Part shown: piece after piece, positions 9,230-17,499 of the stretch | Position numbering within the stretch: the first letter of the stretch is position 1 | Layout of the letters: each line of letters begins with the position of its first letter | Source: Planobispora rosea | Lineage (GTDB): Bacteria > Actinomycetota > Actinomycetes > Streptosporangiales > Streptosporangiaceae | Length of the DNA: 64,000 nucleotides | Assembly: GCF_014648175.1 (NCBI RefSeq) | Contig: NZ_BMQP01000044.1 | Location: forward strand, 1-64,000 | Direction: 5' to 3' | Notes under the pieces: generated by a model | Database searches by the model: none | Seen by the model: only the letters and a program-made list of their open reading frames with translations | Told to the model about the DNA's origin: nothing | Position numbers and translations under genes: made by a program

Positions 9230-10567
9230 ATGAGCCCCGCCCTCACACCTCGCCCCTGGGTTCCCTCCCCGTCCGAGGAACGGGTGCGCTCCGTCGCCGA
9301 GGCCGTGACCGCTCTGCCCGCCACGGTCCTGCAGCACGAAATCGAACGGCTGGCCGCCGAGAACCGCCGCATCCACGACGTGGAGTCGGTCAACCTCAAC
9401 CCAGCCACGAACATCATGAATCCCCGGGCCGAGGCGCTGCTCTCGGCCGGTCTCGGAACACGGCCCTCCCTGGGCTACCCGGGTGACAAGTACGAGACCG
9501 GCCTGGAGGCCATCGAGCAGATCGAGGTCATCGCCGCCGAACTGGCCGCCCAGGTCTTCGGCGCCGCGTACGCCGAGGTCCGCGTCGGCTCCGGCGCCCT
9601 CGCCAACCTCTACGCGTTCATGGCCACCTGCGCGCCCGGCGACACCGTCATCGCCCCGCCCCCGAGCATCGGCGGCCACGTCACCCACCACGGTCAGGGC
9701 GCGGCCGGCCTGTACGGCCTGACCACCGTCTCCGCCCCCGTCACCCCGGACGGATACACCGTGGACGTCGACGCCCTGCGATCCCTCGTCCGCGAGACGC
9801 GTCCCCAGCTGATCACCATCGGCGGCAGCCTCAACCTCTTCCCCCACCCTGTCGCGTCGATCCGCGAGATCGCCGACACGGTCGGCGCCCAGGTCCTCTT
9901 CGACGCCGCCCATCTGTGCGGCATGATCGCCGGCCGTACCTGGCCGCAGCCGCTCTCCGAGGGCGCGCACCTGATCACCATGAGCACCTACAAGAGCCTC
10001 GGAGGGCCTCCGGGCGGCCTCGTCGTCACCGACGACGCCGGACTCGCCGAGCACCTCGACGCGATCGCCTACCCCGGTCTGACCGCCAACTTCGACGCCG
10101 GGAAGACCGCGGCGCTCGCCATGACCCTGCTGGACTGGAAGGCCGCCGGGCCCGCCTACGCGCGGACGATGGCCGCCACGGCCCGGCGGCTCGCGGCCGA
10201 GTTGCTCTCCCTCGACGTCCCGGTCTTCGCCGCCGACCGCGGCTGCACCCGCTCCCACCAGTTCGCGGTCATCGCCCACCGTTACGGCGGCGGCCAGCAC
10301 GCCGCCCGCAGACTCCGCCGGGCGAACCTGCTCGCCTGCGGCATCGGCCTGCCCGTGGACCCGATCGGCGGCGACGTCAACGGCCTGCGCATCGGCACCC
10401 CCGAGATCGTCAGGCTCGGCGCCACCGAGGCGGACATGCCCGCCCTCGCCTCCCTCATCGCCCGCGCCCTGGACCCCGGCACCGACCCGGCCGCGGTCGC
10501 CCCGGAAGTCACCGAGTGGCGTGGGCAGTTCTCCGGCGTGCACTTCACCGCCGACACCCCCGGCTGA
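9230..10567 (+). CDS. Serine hydroxymethyltransferase-like PLP-dependent enzyme
   Basis: A 445-residue fold-type I PLP enzyme resembling GlyA. It has SHMT-like features: an N-terminal EIERLAAENRRIHDVESVNL, GYPGDKYETG, SGALANLYAFMATCAPGDTV and LFDAAHLCGMIAG. The likely PLP-binding lysine is Lys255 in MSTYKSLGGPPGG, where canonical SHMTs usually have TTTTHKTLRGPRGG; the histidine before the lysine is replaced by tyrosine. It is therefore probably not the housekeeping glyA. A serine, alpha-methylserine or beta-hydroxy amino acid aldolase activity is possible. It follows the RsbW-like gene by 16 bases, an unusual pairing of a metabolic enzyme with an anti-sigma-type protein. The substrate is not deducible. 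Confidence 0.8.
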   Translation: MSPALTPRPWVPSPSEERVRSVAEAVTALPATVLQHEIERLAAENRRIHDVESVNLNPATNIMNPRAEALLSAGLGTRPSLGYPGDKYETGLEAIEQIEVIAAELAAQVFGAAYAEVRVGSGALANLYAFMATCAPGDTVIAPPPSIGGHVTHHGQGAAGLYGLTTVSAPVTPDGYTVDVDALRSLVRETRPQLITIGGSLNLFPHPVASIREIADTVGAQVLFDAAHLCGMIAGRTWPQPLSEGAHLITMSTYKSLGGPPGGLVVTDDAGLAEHLDAIAYPGLTANFDAGKTAALAMTLLDWKAAGPAYARTMAATARRLAAELLSLDVPVFAADRGCTRSHQFAVIAHRYGGGQHAARRLRRANLLACGIGLPVDPIGGDVNGLRIGTPEIVRLGATEADMPALASLIARALDPGTDPAAVAPEVTEWRGQFSGVHFTADTPG

Positions 10568-10627
10568 GCCCGGCGGCCGCCCTCCGGAGGCGAGGAAACG
10601 GCCCCTGGGGAGGCGAGGAAACGGAAA

Positions 10628-10653
10628 AGGCCGGTTCCGCTGTGAACCGGCCT
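10628..10653. terminator. Hairpin between the SHMT-like gene and tRNA-Pro
   Basis: A 10-bp stem (arms 10628-10637 and 10644-10653) with a six-base loop lies between convergent units. It can serve the SHMT-like gene on the plus strand and tRNA-Pro on the minus strand. Just before it, a 15-base sequence (AGGCGAGGAAACGG core) occurs twice in tandem. Confidence 0.7.
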
Positions 10654-10664
10654 CCGCCTCACGG

Positions 10665-10738
10665 TCGGGGTGACAGGATTTGAACCTGCGGCCCCCTGCT
10701 CCCAAAGCAGGTGCGCTACCAAGCTGCGCCACACCCCG
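10665..10738 (-). tRNA. tRNA-Pro (anticodon TGG)
   Basis: A 74-base cloverleaf on the minus strand. The acceptor stem CGGGGTG pairs with CACCCCG and the discriminator is A. The D arm contains AGCTTGGTAGCGC, the anticodon arm CTGCTTTGGGAGCAG gives anticodon TGG, and the T arm contains GGTTCAAATCC. CCA is not encoded. Confidence 0.97.
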
Positions 10739-10827
10739 CGGCGTCAGGTACGCGCACACTCCGGATCTCCGGTACGATTACGCCCTGACGACCGGATGAA
10801 GTCTAGACCAGACCAACACCGGTTCGT

Positions 10828-10898
10828 GCGGACGTAGCTCAATGGTAGAGCCCCAGTCTTCCAAACTGGCTACGCGGGTTCGATTCCCGTCGTCCGCT
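10828..10898 (+). tRNA. tRNA-Gly (anticodon TCC)
   Basis: A 71-base cloverleaf. The acceptor stem GCGGACG pairs with CGTCCGC and the discriminator is T. The anticodon arm CAGTCTTCCAAACTG gives anticodon TCC, and the T arm contains GGTTCGATTCC. CCA is not encoded. It is divergent from tRNA-Pro, with about 90 bases between them. No integrated element is attached. Confidence 0.97.
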
Positions 10899-10907
10899 CA
10901 CATGACG

Positions 10908-10946
10908 AAGGGCCAGGTCACCGGGCATCCGGAGACCTGGCCCTTT
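10908..10946. terminator. Terminator of tRNA-Gly, copy A of a flanking hairpin repeat
   Basis: A 12-bp stem AAGGGCCAGGTC/GACCTGGCCCTTT with an inner CCGG/CCGG pairing lies ten bases after tRNA-Gly. The same hairpin, with sequence around it, recurs at 11901-11938. Confidence 0.75.
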
Positions 10947-11094
10947 GATCTTCGTCACGTTTTCCGATCCTCTGTGCCCGAGGGGTCCTCCGAGCTCTCG
11001 CGGGGCCCCTGCGGGGCCCCTGCGAGGCCGTCATCCGCTCTCCAGGCATCCGCTCTCCAGGCATCCGGCCTGCGGGCTCACCTCTCGCTGGGAT

Positions 11095-11763
11095 CTAGAC
11101 GCGGGGGCCGGTGCGCACGACGGCGAACACCCCCCGCGCGCGGGTGCCGTCCGGCATGTCCCAGCAGCCGCCGACGTGGCCGGCGGCCTCCGGCGGGAGG
11201 ACGGGCTCGCTGCCCGGGGCGGGGTGCAGAACCCGGTGCAGGCGGAGGACGGCACCGTTCGGCGCGGACAACTCGGTGCCTTCCCGGTCGTCGACGGCTT
11301 CGGTGGTGGCGAAGTCCGCGAGGGCGGGGCCGTCACCGCGGCAGGAGCGGGTGACCTCCCGGTCGGGGGTGTCGCTGATGTTCTGGTCCTGAGCCTGCGC
11401 CCGGCCCTCGATCAGAGCCAGCAGCTGGGCGACCAGCACCGGGTCCTGGCAGCCGTCGTAGGCCCAGCGCCGCCCCAGCACCCCGTGTTCCATGGTGCCG
11501 ACGAGGGCGTGCTCCGCTCCGTCGAGCGGGGCACCGCGGTAGGTGAGCGGCACCAGGTAGGCAGCCGGGTGAGCGCCGGAGGTGTCGGTGACCACCATGA
11601 ACTCGATGCCGACCTCACCTTGCGGGTCGTCCAGCCGGAAGCCGCCGGACTTGACCAGCCGGGGCCCGCCCGCGCCGCCGGAGTACCACGGCCGGGAGGG
11701 CAGCCAGGAGGCGAGCAGTTCCAGCTTGGTCGGCTTGAGGACGGTGTGGTGGATGACGGCCAT
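11095..11763 (-). CDS. Stand-alone maltokinase N-terminal cap-like domain protein
   Basis: A 222-residue protein beginning MAVIHHTVLKPTKLELLASW. This resembles the N-terminal cap domain of actinobacterial maltokinases (Mak, GlgE pathway), a group often misannotated as 1,4-alpha-glucan branching protein. No kinase domain follows, and no glgE, treS or mak gene is near. A plausible role is sugar binding or regulation, but this is inference. An ATG with GGAAGAG upstream sets the start. The gene lies alone between two copies of a hairpin repeat (10908 and 11901 regions). Just beyond its stop, a short sequence around TCCGCTCTCCAGGCA is duplicated in tandem. Confidence 0.7.
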   Translation of the reverse strand: MAVIHHTVLKPTKLELLASWLPSRPWYSGGAGGPRLVKSGGFRLDDPQGEVGIEFMVVTDTSGAHPAAYLVPLTYRGAPLDGAEHALVGTMEHGVLGRRWAYDGCQDPVLVAQLLALIEGRAQAQDQNISDTPDREVTRSCRGDGPALADFATTEAVDDREGTELSAPNGAVLRLHRVLHPAPGSEPVLPPEAAGHVGGCWDMPDGTRARGVFAVVRTGPRV

Positions 11764-11900
11764 GCGGGATTCTCTTCCGTTGAGCGGATGCGATCTTCAC
11801 ATCCTCCCATCAGGCGGCGGAGCCGTTCCTTGGGCGCCGGCCGTGCCCGGCGCTTGACCGGAGCCCCTCCCCCTCTCGCCGCTCGCCCGCTCGTCCCGCG

Positions 11901-11938
11901 GAGGGCCGGGTCACCGGGAATCCGGCGACCCGGCCCTC
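11901..11938. repeat. Copy B of the flanking hairpin repeat
   Basis: A 12-bp stem GAGGGCCGGGTC/GACCCGGCCCTC with an inner CCGG pairing. The loop region and a downstream tail (CCGATTCTCTGTGCCCG) match the repeat at 10908. One base pair of the stem has changed on both arms (A-T to G-C), which indicates selection for the structure. Confidence 0.7.
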
Positions 11939-11994
11939 ACGCTTCATCGTGCTCCGCGGATTCCGCGTGTCCGCCGATTCTCTGTGCCCGCCGG

Positions 11995-12396
11995 TCAGGC
12001 GGTTCCGTAGGGATTGTCGATGACGTACCGCCACAGCCCGTCCGGGCCGCGCCGGGCGACGTCGGCCGCGGCTCCCTCGAAGTGCACGTCGGTGCCGTCA
12101 CGCGCGGTGCCGCGGATGGACCAGTCGACGATGAGGAGGGCGATGTCGTCCGCGACGTAGGAGTGCCGTGTGCGTGCCTCGATCGGCGCGCCCAGACCGA
12201 GCAGGTGCTCGATGGCGGCGATCCGCCCGGGACCGGTCATGGGATGGCCGGGGCTCGGGACGACGATGCCGTTCTCCTCGTACGCCCGGTCGACGGCCTT
12301 GGAGTCGCCGGAGTTGAACGCGGCGGCGAAGACCGCGGGATGCAGTGCGGGATCCTCGGTGAGACGGGCCCGCCGGGAGTCATGATTGTTCGTCAT
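11995..12396 (-). CDS. SnoaL/NTF2-like fold protein (DUF4440 type)
   Basis: A small 133-residue protein with the pattern of NTF2-fold polyketide-cyclase-like or ketosteroid-isomerase-like proteins: AVFAAAFNSGDSKAVDRAYEENGIVV, then a GPGRIAAIEHLL helix and beta strands ending WRYVIDNPYGTA. Such proteins often act as detoxification or stress-linked enzymes; substrates cannot be read from sequence. The upstream region is AT-rich, and a TATGAT element ends 9 bases before the ATG, so the transcript is probably nearly leaderless. It has no operon partner. Confidence 0.75.
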   Translation of the reverse strand: MTNNHDSRRARLTEDPALHPAVFAAAFNSGDSKAVDRAYEENGIVVPSPGHPMTGPGRIAAIEHLLGLGAPIEARTRHSYVADDIALLIVDWSIRGTARDGTDVHFEGAAADVARRGPDGLWRYVIDNPYGTA

Positions 12397-13271
12397 GACT
12401 CATACATCATAACACGAAATGTAATCAATTTTCCAGGACGCCATATCCGCCCGATGAGCCGCAGAGCGACTTCTCAGCACAAGGCGCCCTTGCATTTCTC
12501 TGACCGCTCGCGGCTCCTGTCCACCGGGGAGGGGCGTCCGTATTCACCGGAGAGGCGCGCCCGTGGTCGCCCGGCGACCAGGCCGACGGAGGAGCGGCAC
12601 GGACGGCACACCCGCGGACGGACAGCGGCGTCCCCGAATGGGAGCCGCCAGAAACGACATTCATCTAATCGCGGCGAAACATACCGATACTGGTTCCCCG
12701 GCTCTCTTTTTTGGACATCATGAGAGTCCGCCTCACTACCGAGGAAGAGCCCGCACTCCAATCCGGCGGGGTGGATGCGGTCGGTGCGACCGATGCGGTC
12801 GAGGCGCCCACGCGGCCCGCCGCGCAGGCACGACGCCTCCGCGCGGTGAGATGAATGAGATGGACGAGATGAACGAGATGAACGAGGTGGCTCCGTGAAC
12901 AACCGCACGGTTTCACAACCACCCCGGACGGAAGCTGGAAAAGATATTCGGGTACGCGTCGGAAATGCAGATATGGGGGATAGACTACAAGGGGTGACGT
13001 GTCGGACACTGTCAGCATCGACCCCCTGGAGGCGCACCGTGCCCGAGACCCCGCGCCGGAGCGACGCCCCCTCCGCCGCCCCCGACCGGCATGGAGTCGT
13101 CCGCGCCCTCCCGGGTCTGACAACTCTCTTCAGATCCAGTCAAGTCAACTCGTATCGAAGGGTCATGGAAAAGCATGGATTTCCCGAACTTCTTCGGGGA
13201 ATGACGACCTAAAACCTAGATCGTTCTTTACTATTGGATAAACGCATAGTCAACGCCCCCCGGAGGAGACT
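12397..13271. other. 875-base gene-poor region, possible decayed coding sequence
   Basis: There is no convincing gene. The base composition is mixed and locally AT-rich (12395-12435 and 13200-13260). A GTG at 13005 (MSDTVSIDPLEAH) has an AAGGGG site and a TAGACT element upstream and starts with normal codon bias, but bias is lost after about 17 codons in an 80-codon frame; it may be a gene remnant. A nine-base tandem repeat lies at 12851-12886. The AT-rich segment before 13272 probably carries the promoter of the CrtI-like gene. Confidence 0.4.
12851..12886. repeat. Nine-base tandem repeat, four copies
   Basis: Four units of ATGAACGAG type (the first is ATGAATGAG, the second ATGGACGAG) stand in tandem just before the possible gene remnant. 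No gene is needed to explain it; replication slippage is likely. Confidence 0.85.
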
Positions 13272-14858
13272 GTGACGGAGTTCGACGGCATCATCGTCGG
13301 CGGCGGACACAACGGACTCACCTGCGCCGCCTATCTCGCCAGAGCCGGCCTGTCCGTCGCCGTCGTCGAGCGCAACGAGGTGGCGGGCGGCGGCTGCAGC
13401 ACGCAGGAGCTCACCCTTCCGGGCTTCCGGCACAACACCCACAGCAACTACCACTTCCTGGAGGAGGGCCCGGTCCCCGCCGACCTCGAACTCCATCGGT
13501 ACGGCCTGCGCTACGTCTATCCCGAGGTGCAGCACGCCACCGTCTTCAGGGACGGCCGCGCGATCACGGTCTACACCGATCCCAAACGCACCGCCGAGTC
13601 GTTCGCCCGCTTCTCCCGCGCGGACGCCGAACGCTGGCTGGAGCTGTACGAACGCTACGCCGAGGCGGCCCGGAAGCTGATGAACGGCTTCCTCTACTCC
13701 CGGCCGCTGCCGCCCCCGGTCCTGGCCGAGCGCCTCCGCGGCGACCTGGGCCGCGACCTGCTCAGCTACGTGCCGCTCTCGCTCTACGAGGCCGTGGACC
13801 GGAACTTCGAGAGCGACCAGGTCAGGGTGCTGTTCAAGTCGTTCCTGCACGCGATCTCCATCGAGGACGTCCCCGGCACCGGGGGGTTCTTCCCGCGGCT
13901 GCTGTCCCGCATCGCCAGGCTCGGCCTGCCCGTGGGCGGCGCGGCGAACGTCGCGCACGCGCTGTGCCGGGTGATCGAGGAGCACGGCGGCACGGTGATC
14001 ACCGGCAGGCACGTCGAGCGGATCCTGGTGGGCGACGGCCGGGCCACCGGGGTGGGGCTCGCCGGCGGCGGCGTCCTGACCGCGCGGCGGTTCGTGGCCA
14101 GCGCGGTGGACGCCCCCCAGACGGTACGGCTGGCGGGCCCCGACAACTTCGGCGCCGAGATCGCCGCCAAGGTCGCGGCCTACAAGTGGGCGGGGCACAG
14201 CATCGTCTCGCTGCACCTGGCCCTGGACGAGGCGCCGCGCTACCGCGCCGCCGCGTTCGAGCCGGACGTGGACCGGGCGTTCCTGTTCGTGCTCGGCGCC
14301 GACAGCAGCCGGGAGCTGAGCCGTACCTTCGAGCAGATCCACCAGGGCCGGCTACCGGACCGGATGGCGGGCAACGGGGCGTGTCCCACCCTGTTCGACC
14401 CCTCCTACGCACCGCACGGCAAACATGTGGCCTTCTGGTGGCCGTGGGCTCCCTACGAGCTCGACGGCGACCCGGCCACCTGGGACCGGCGGCGCGAGGA
14501 GATCGCCGAGCGGCTCCTCGGCGAGTGGGCGGAGTACGCCCCCGGCCTGTCCGCCCGCACCGTCCTGGGCAGGCGGCTCTTCTCCCCGCTCGACATCGAA
14601 CGGCACTGCGTCAACATGGTCCGCGGCAGCCACCACGTCGGCGCCTACGAACCCGCCCAGCTCGGCGGCAACCGCCCGGTTCCCGAGCTGGGCCAGTACC
14701 GCACCCCGATCTCCGGCCTCTACCTCTGCGGGGCCAGCAGCCATCCCGGCGGCTCGGTCTCCGCGGCCCCCGGCTACAACGGCGCCAACGCCATCGCCGA
14801 GGATCTCGGGCTCACCCCGTGGTGGACGCCGATTCCCGCACCCCGGTGGGATGGATGA
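13272..14858 (+). CDS. FAD/NAD(P)-dependent oxidoreductase of the phytoene desaturase (CrtI/PYROXD2) family
   Basis: A 528-residue flavoprotein. The dinucleotide-binding motif is near residues 6-25 (IIVGGGHNGLTCAAYLARAG) and the C-terminal FAD motif is GSVSAAPGYNGANAI. This layout matches phytoene-desaturase-like amine oxidases such as PYROXD2. No carotenoid genes are adjacent, so pigment synthesis is not supported. The GTG start has a GGAGGAG box. Its stop overlaps the start of the GAF-SpoIIE phosphatase (ATGA), indicating translational coupling between an oxidoreductase and a signalling phosphatase. Confidence 0.85.
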   Translation: MTEFDGIIVGGGHNGLTCAAYLARAGLSVAVVERNEVAGGGCSTQELTLPGFRHNTHSNYHFLEEGPVPADLELHRYGLRYVYPEVQHATVFRDGRAITVYTDPKRTAESFARFSRADAERWLELYERYAEAARKLMNGFLYSRPLPPPVLAERLRGDLGRDLLSYVPLSLYEAVDRNFESDQVRVLFKSFLHAISIEDVPGTGGFFPRLLSRIARLGLPVGGAANVAHALCRVIEEHGGTVITGRHVERILVGDGRATGVGLAGGGVLTARRFVASAVDAPQTVRLAGPDNFGAEIAAKVAAYKWAGHSIVSLHLALDEAPRYRAAAFEPDVDRAFLFVLGADSSRELSRTFEQIHQGRLPDRMAGNGACPTLFDPSYAPHGKHVAFWWPWAPYELDGDPATWDRRREEIAERLLGEWAEYAPGLSARTVLGRRLFSPLDIERHCVNMVRGSHHVGAYEPAQLGGNRPVPELGQYRTPISGLYLCGASSHPGGSVSAAPGYNGANAIAEDLGLTPWWTPIPAPRWDG

Positions 14859-16585
14859 ACCTGAACCGTCGCTTCGTTACCAAGTCTCCTGGGAGGGACG
14901 AGCCGCGGATGGGAAGCCCGGCCTCCCTGCAGGAGCGGCTCGCGCTGCTGGACGCGGCGAGCAAGAAGATCGGCACCACCCTGGACCTGTTCGAGACGGG
15001 GCGGGAGCTGATGGAGGTCACCGTGCCGCGCTTCGCCGACGCGGCGGGCGTCCTGGTGCAGGACCGGCTCGTCACCGAGGGCGAGTTCCCGCACCGCACG
15101 ACCAACGGCTCGGCGCTGGTACGGCGCATCGCGGTCGGCGTGGCGGCGGCCTCGCCCGGCGAGTACGGCGAGGCGTTCCCGGTGGACGAGGTGGTCGTCT
15201 ACGAGGCCTGGACGCCGTACGCCCGGGCCATGGAGACCGGCAAGTCGATCCTCTACCCCCGGCTGGACGCCCGGACCGCCGAGCGGATCGGCCGGTTCTG
15301 GAAGCGCGACACGGTGACCAAGGTGCTGGAGAACAGCTCGTTCCTGGTGGTGCCGCTGACGGCGCGCGAAAGGGTGCTGGGCTTCGTCGTCTTCACCCGC
15401 ACACCGGAGAGCCGGCCCTTCGACGAGCAGGACGTGACGATCGGCGAGGACCTCGCCGCCCGGACCGCGATCTGCCTGGACAACGCCCGGCTCTACGGCC
15501 ACGAGCGCCGTACCGCGCTGACGCTGCAGAGCAGCCTGCTGCCCGCCGACCTCTACCAGCCGCTGGGCCTGACGATCGCCTCCCGCTACCTGCCGGCCAG
15601 CGACCTGGCCGGGGTGGGCGGTGACTGGTACGACGTGATCCCGCTGCCGGGCTGCCGGGTCGCCCTGGTGGTCGGCGACGTGATGGGGCACGGCATCAGG
15701 GCCGCCGCCACGATGGGCCAGCTCCGCACGGCCGCCCGCACGCTGGCGGGGCTGGACCTGGCCCCGGGGGAGCTGCTGTTCCGGCTCAACCGGATGAGCC
15801 AGGACCTGGATCCCACGCAGATCGCGACGTGCGTCTACGCCGTCTACGACCCGGTCTCCCGGCTGTGCTCGATCGCCCGGGCCGGGCACGTGCCGCCGGT
15901 CCTGGTCCGGCCGGACGGCGAGACCGAGGTGGTCGAGACGCCCGCGGGGCTCCCGCTGGGCATCGGCGACGCCCCGGCGGAGACGGCCGAGATCACCCTG
16001 CCCCCGGGCGCGATCCTCGCCCTCTACACCGACGGCCTGGTGGAGAGCCGCGACCGCGACATCGACGAGGGCATCGGCGCGCTCCGCAGGCTGCTCGGGC
16101 ACTGGAACGACGACCTGGAGGAGGTCTGCGACCTCACGATCGGCGCGCAGCGCCCCGGGCACGAACGCGACGACATCGCTCTGCTGCTGGCCCGGGTCCG
16201 GGAGCTGACCCCGCACGAGGTGGCGGAGCTCTCCTTCGCCGCGGAGACCGAGTCGGTGTCCGGAGCGCGCCGTTTCGCCCGTGACACGCTCACGGGCTGG
16301 GGATTGGGGGGCACCCTCGTCGACACGACGGAACTCGTGGTCAGCGAGCTGGTCACCAACGCCGTCCTGCACGGCGAGGGGCCGCTCGGCCTGCGCCTGC
16401 TGCGCGGGCAGCGGCTGGTGTGCGAGGTGTCCGACCGCTCCCCCGCGGTGCCGATCATGCTGGAGGTGACCGGCACCGACGACAGCGGCCGGGGCCTGCG
16501 CCTGGTCAACCGGGTCGCCCGCCGGTGGGGCTTCCGCCAGACCCAGGAAGGGAAGATCGTCTGGGCGGAGCAGAACCTGCCCTGA
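14855..16585 (+). CDS. GAF-SpoIIE (PP2C)-HATPase three-domain phosphatase
   Basis: A 576-residue cytoplasmic signalling protein. Residues about 30-205 form a GAF-type sensor. About 222-440 is a SpoIIE/RsbU PP2C domain, with VGGDWYDVIPL, VVGDVMGHGIRAAATMGQLRT and LYTDGLVESRD carrying the metal-binding aspartates. About 445-575 is an RsbW-like ATPase (LVVSELVTNAVLHG, VSDRSP, GRGLRLVN). Such fusions dephosphorylate and also rephosphorylate or bind STAS anti-anti-sigma factors in partner switching. None is encoded nearby. The start is taken at the ATG overlapping the previous stop; an internal ATG at 14909 with GGGAGGG upstream is an alternative. Confidence 0.88.
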   Translation: MNLNRRFVTKSPGRDEPRMGSPASLQERLALLDAASKKIGTTLDLFETGRELMEVTVPRFADAAGVLVQDRLVTEGEFPHRTTNGSALVRRIAVGVAAASPGEYGEAFPVDEVVVYEAWTPYARAMETGKSILYPRLDARTAERIGRFWKRDTVTKVLENSSFLVVPLTARERVLGFVVFTRTPESRPFDEQDVTIGEDLAARTAICLDNARLYGHERRTALTLQSSLLPADLYQPLGLTIASRYLPASDLAGVGGDWYDVIPLPGCRVALVVGDVMGHGIRAAATMGQLRTAARTLAGLDLAPGELLFRLNRMSQDLDPTQIATCVYAVYDPVSRLCSIARAGHVPPVLVRPDGETEVVETPAGLPLGIGDAPAETAEITLPPGAILALYTDGLVESRDRDIDEGIGALRRLLGHWNDDLEEVCDLTIGAQRPGHERDDIALLLARVRELTPHEVAELSFAAETESVSGARRFARDTLTGWGLGGTLVDTTELVVSELVTNAVLHGEGPLGLRLLRGQRLVCEVSDRSPAVPIMLEVTGTDDSGRGLRLVNRVARRWGFRQTQEGKIVWAEQNLP

Positions 16586-16743
16586 CCGGGGGTCGACCGG
16601 CCGGCTGTCCCGGCATGACCGGTAAATGAAGCCGACCAATCGGGTACGGCATGTTTTGCGAGTCATACCAGTCATGTCCAACAAGCCCGCTGACTACTGG
16701 CCGCCCAGAGGTTACGGTCGAACTGACGACTCGGGAGGACAGG

Positions 16744-17313
16744 ATGACCATCGACGTCCGCGAGGCCTACCGCCGCGCGCTGGACGACTTCGGCGTTCTC
16801 GTGCACCGGATCGGGCCAGGGCAGTGGGAGAACCCGACACCGTGCGTGGACTGGAACGTCCGCGCCCTGGTCAATCACGTGGTGAGCGAGAGCCTCTGGG
16901 TTCCGGAACTGCTCGCCGGGCGGAGCGTCGGGGAGGTCGGCGACATCTTCGACGGCGACCTGCTCGGCGACGACCCGCCGAAGGCGTTCGACGCCGCCGC
17001 CATGGCCGCCGTCCACGCGGCCAGCGCCGAGCACGCTCTGACGCGCGTCACCCACCTGTCGTTCGGTGACGTGCCCGGCGCCGAGTACATCACCGAACTG
17101 TTCGCCGACGCCCTCATCCACACCTGGGACCTCGCCCGTGCGATCGGCGCCGGCGAACGGCTCGACCCCGAGCTGGTCGAGGCCTGCGCGGCCTGGTTCG
17201 CCGGCGCCGAGGAGGGTTACCGCCAGGCCGGGGTCATCGCCGAGCCGCAGCCTCTGCCGCCCGACCCCGACGCCCAGACCAGGCTCCTGGCCTCCTGGGG
17301 CCGCCGCGCCTGA
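16744..17313 (+). CDS. TIGR03086-type DinB/MDMPI-fold metal-binding protein
   Basis: A 189-residue protein of the actinobacterial family related to mycothiol-dependent maleylpyruvate isomerase. Family features are WENPTPCVDWNVRALVNHVV near the N-terminus and ALIHTWDLARAIG near residue 125; the histidines likely bind a divalent metal. Members are thought to be mycothiol- or thiol-dependent enzymes, but the reaction is unknown. The ATG is preceded by GGGAGGACAGG. It stands alone between the phosphatase and bL37. Confidence 0.82.
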   Translation: MTIDVREAYRRALDDFGVLVHRIGPGQWENPTPCVDWNVRALVNHVVSESLWVPELLAGRSVGEVGDIFDGDLLGDDPPKAFDAAAMAAVHAASAEHALTRVTHLSFGDVPGAEYITELFADALIHTWDLARAIGAGERLDPELVEACAAWFAGAEEGYRQAGVIAEPQPLPPDPDAQTRLLASWGRRA

Positions 17314-17421
17314 TCCCGGCGCGTACCGGGCCACCGCACCCCGCACCGCTGCCTGCGGTCTTCCCCGGCACCGGAACGGCGGGACGTGGCGCGGCGGCCG
17401 CCGGCGCCTCCGTACGGCGCG

Positions 17422-17499
17422 TTACCGGGCCGCCGGGCGCTTGCCGTGGTTGGCCTTGCGCTTCTTGCGTGCCCGGGCCTTGCGCGCTCGCCGTGCCAT
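17422..17499 (-). CDS. Ribosomal protein bL37-like small basic protein
   Basis: A 25-residue, extremely basic protein: it begins MARRARKARARKKRKA and ends NHGKRPAAR. Length, Arg/Lys density and the NHGKRP motif match bL37, a small 50S protein found in mycobacterial ribosome structures and conserved in actinobacteria. An AAGGG element precedes the ATG. The gene lies between the TIGR03086 gene and the HD hydrolase, on the opposite strand to both. Its size makes it easy to miss. The identification is from memory of the family motif and should be confirmed by alignment. Confidence 0.8.
   Translation of the reverse strand: MARRARKARARKKRKANHGKRPAAR

Noticed and set aside
10665..10898. tRNA pair as attachment site of an integrative element
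   Set aside because: No integrase, no duplicated tRNA 3' end and no mobility genes nearby.
12474..13123. Minus-strand frames in the 12.4-13.1 kb gap
   Set aside because: Low-complexity, no Shine-Dalgarno and no actinobacterial codon bias.
13005..13241. GTG frame of about 80 codons (MSDTVSIDPLEAH) before the CrtI-like gene
   Set aside because: It has a plausible ribosome site and first 17 codons, but codon bias then collapses and no domain is seen. I describe it within the gap only.
13272..14858. Carotenoid biosynthesis cluster
   Set aside because: Only one CrtI-like gene is present; crtB, crtE and cyclases are absent and the protein looks more like PYROXD2.
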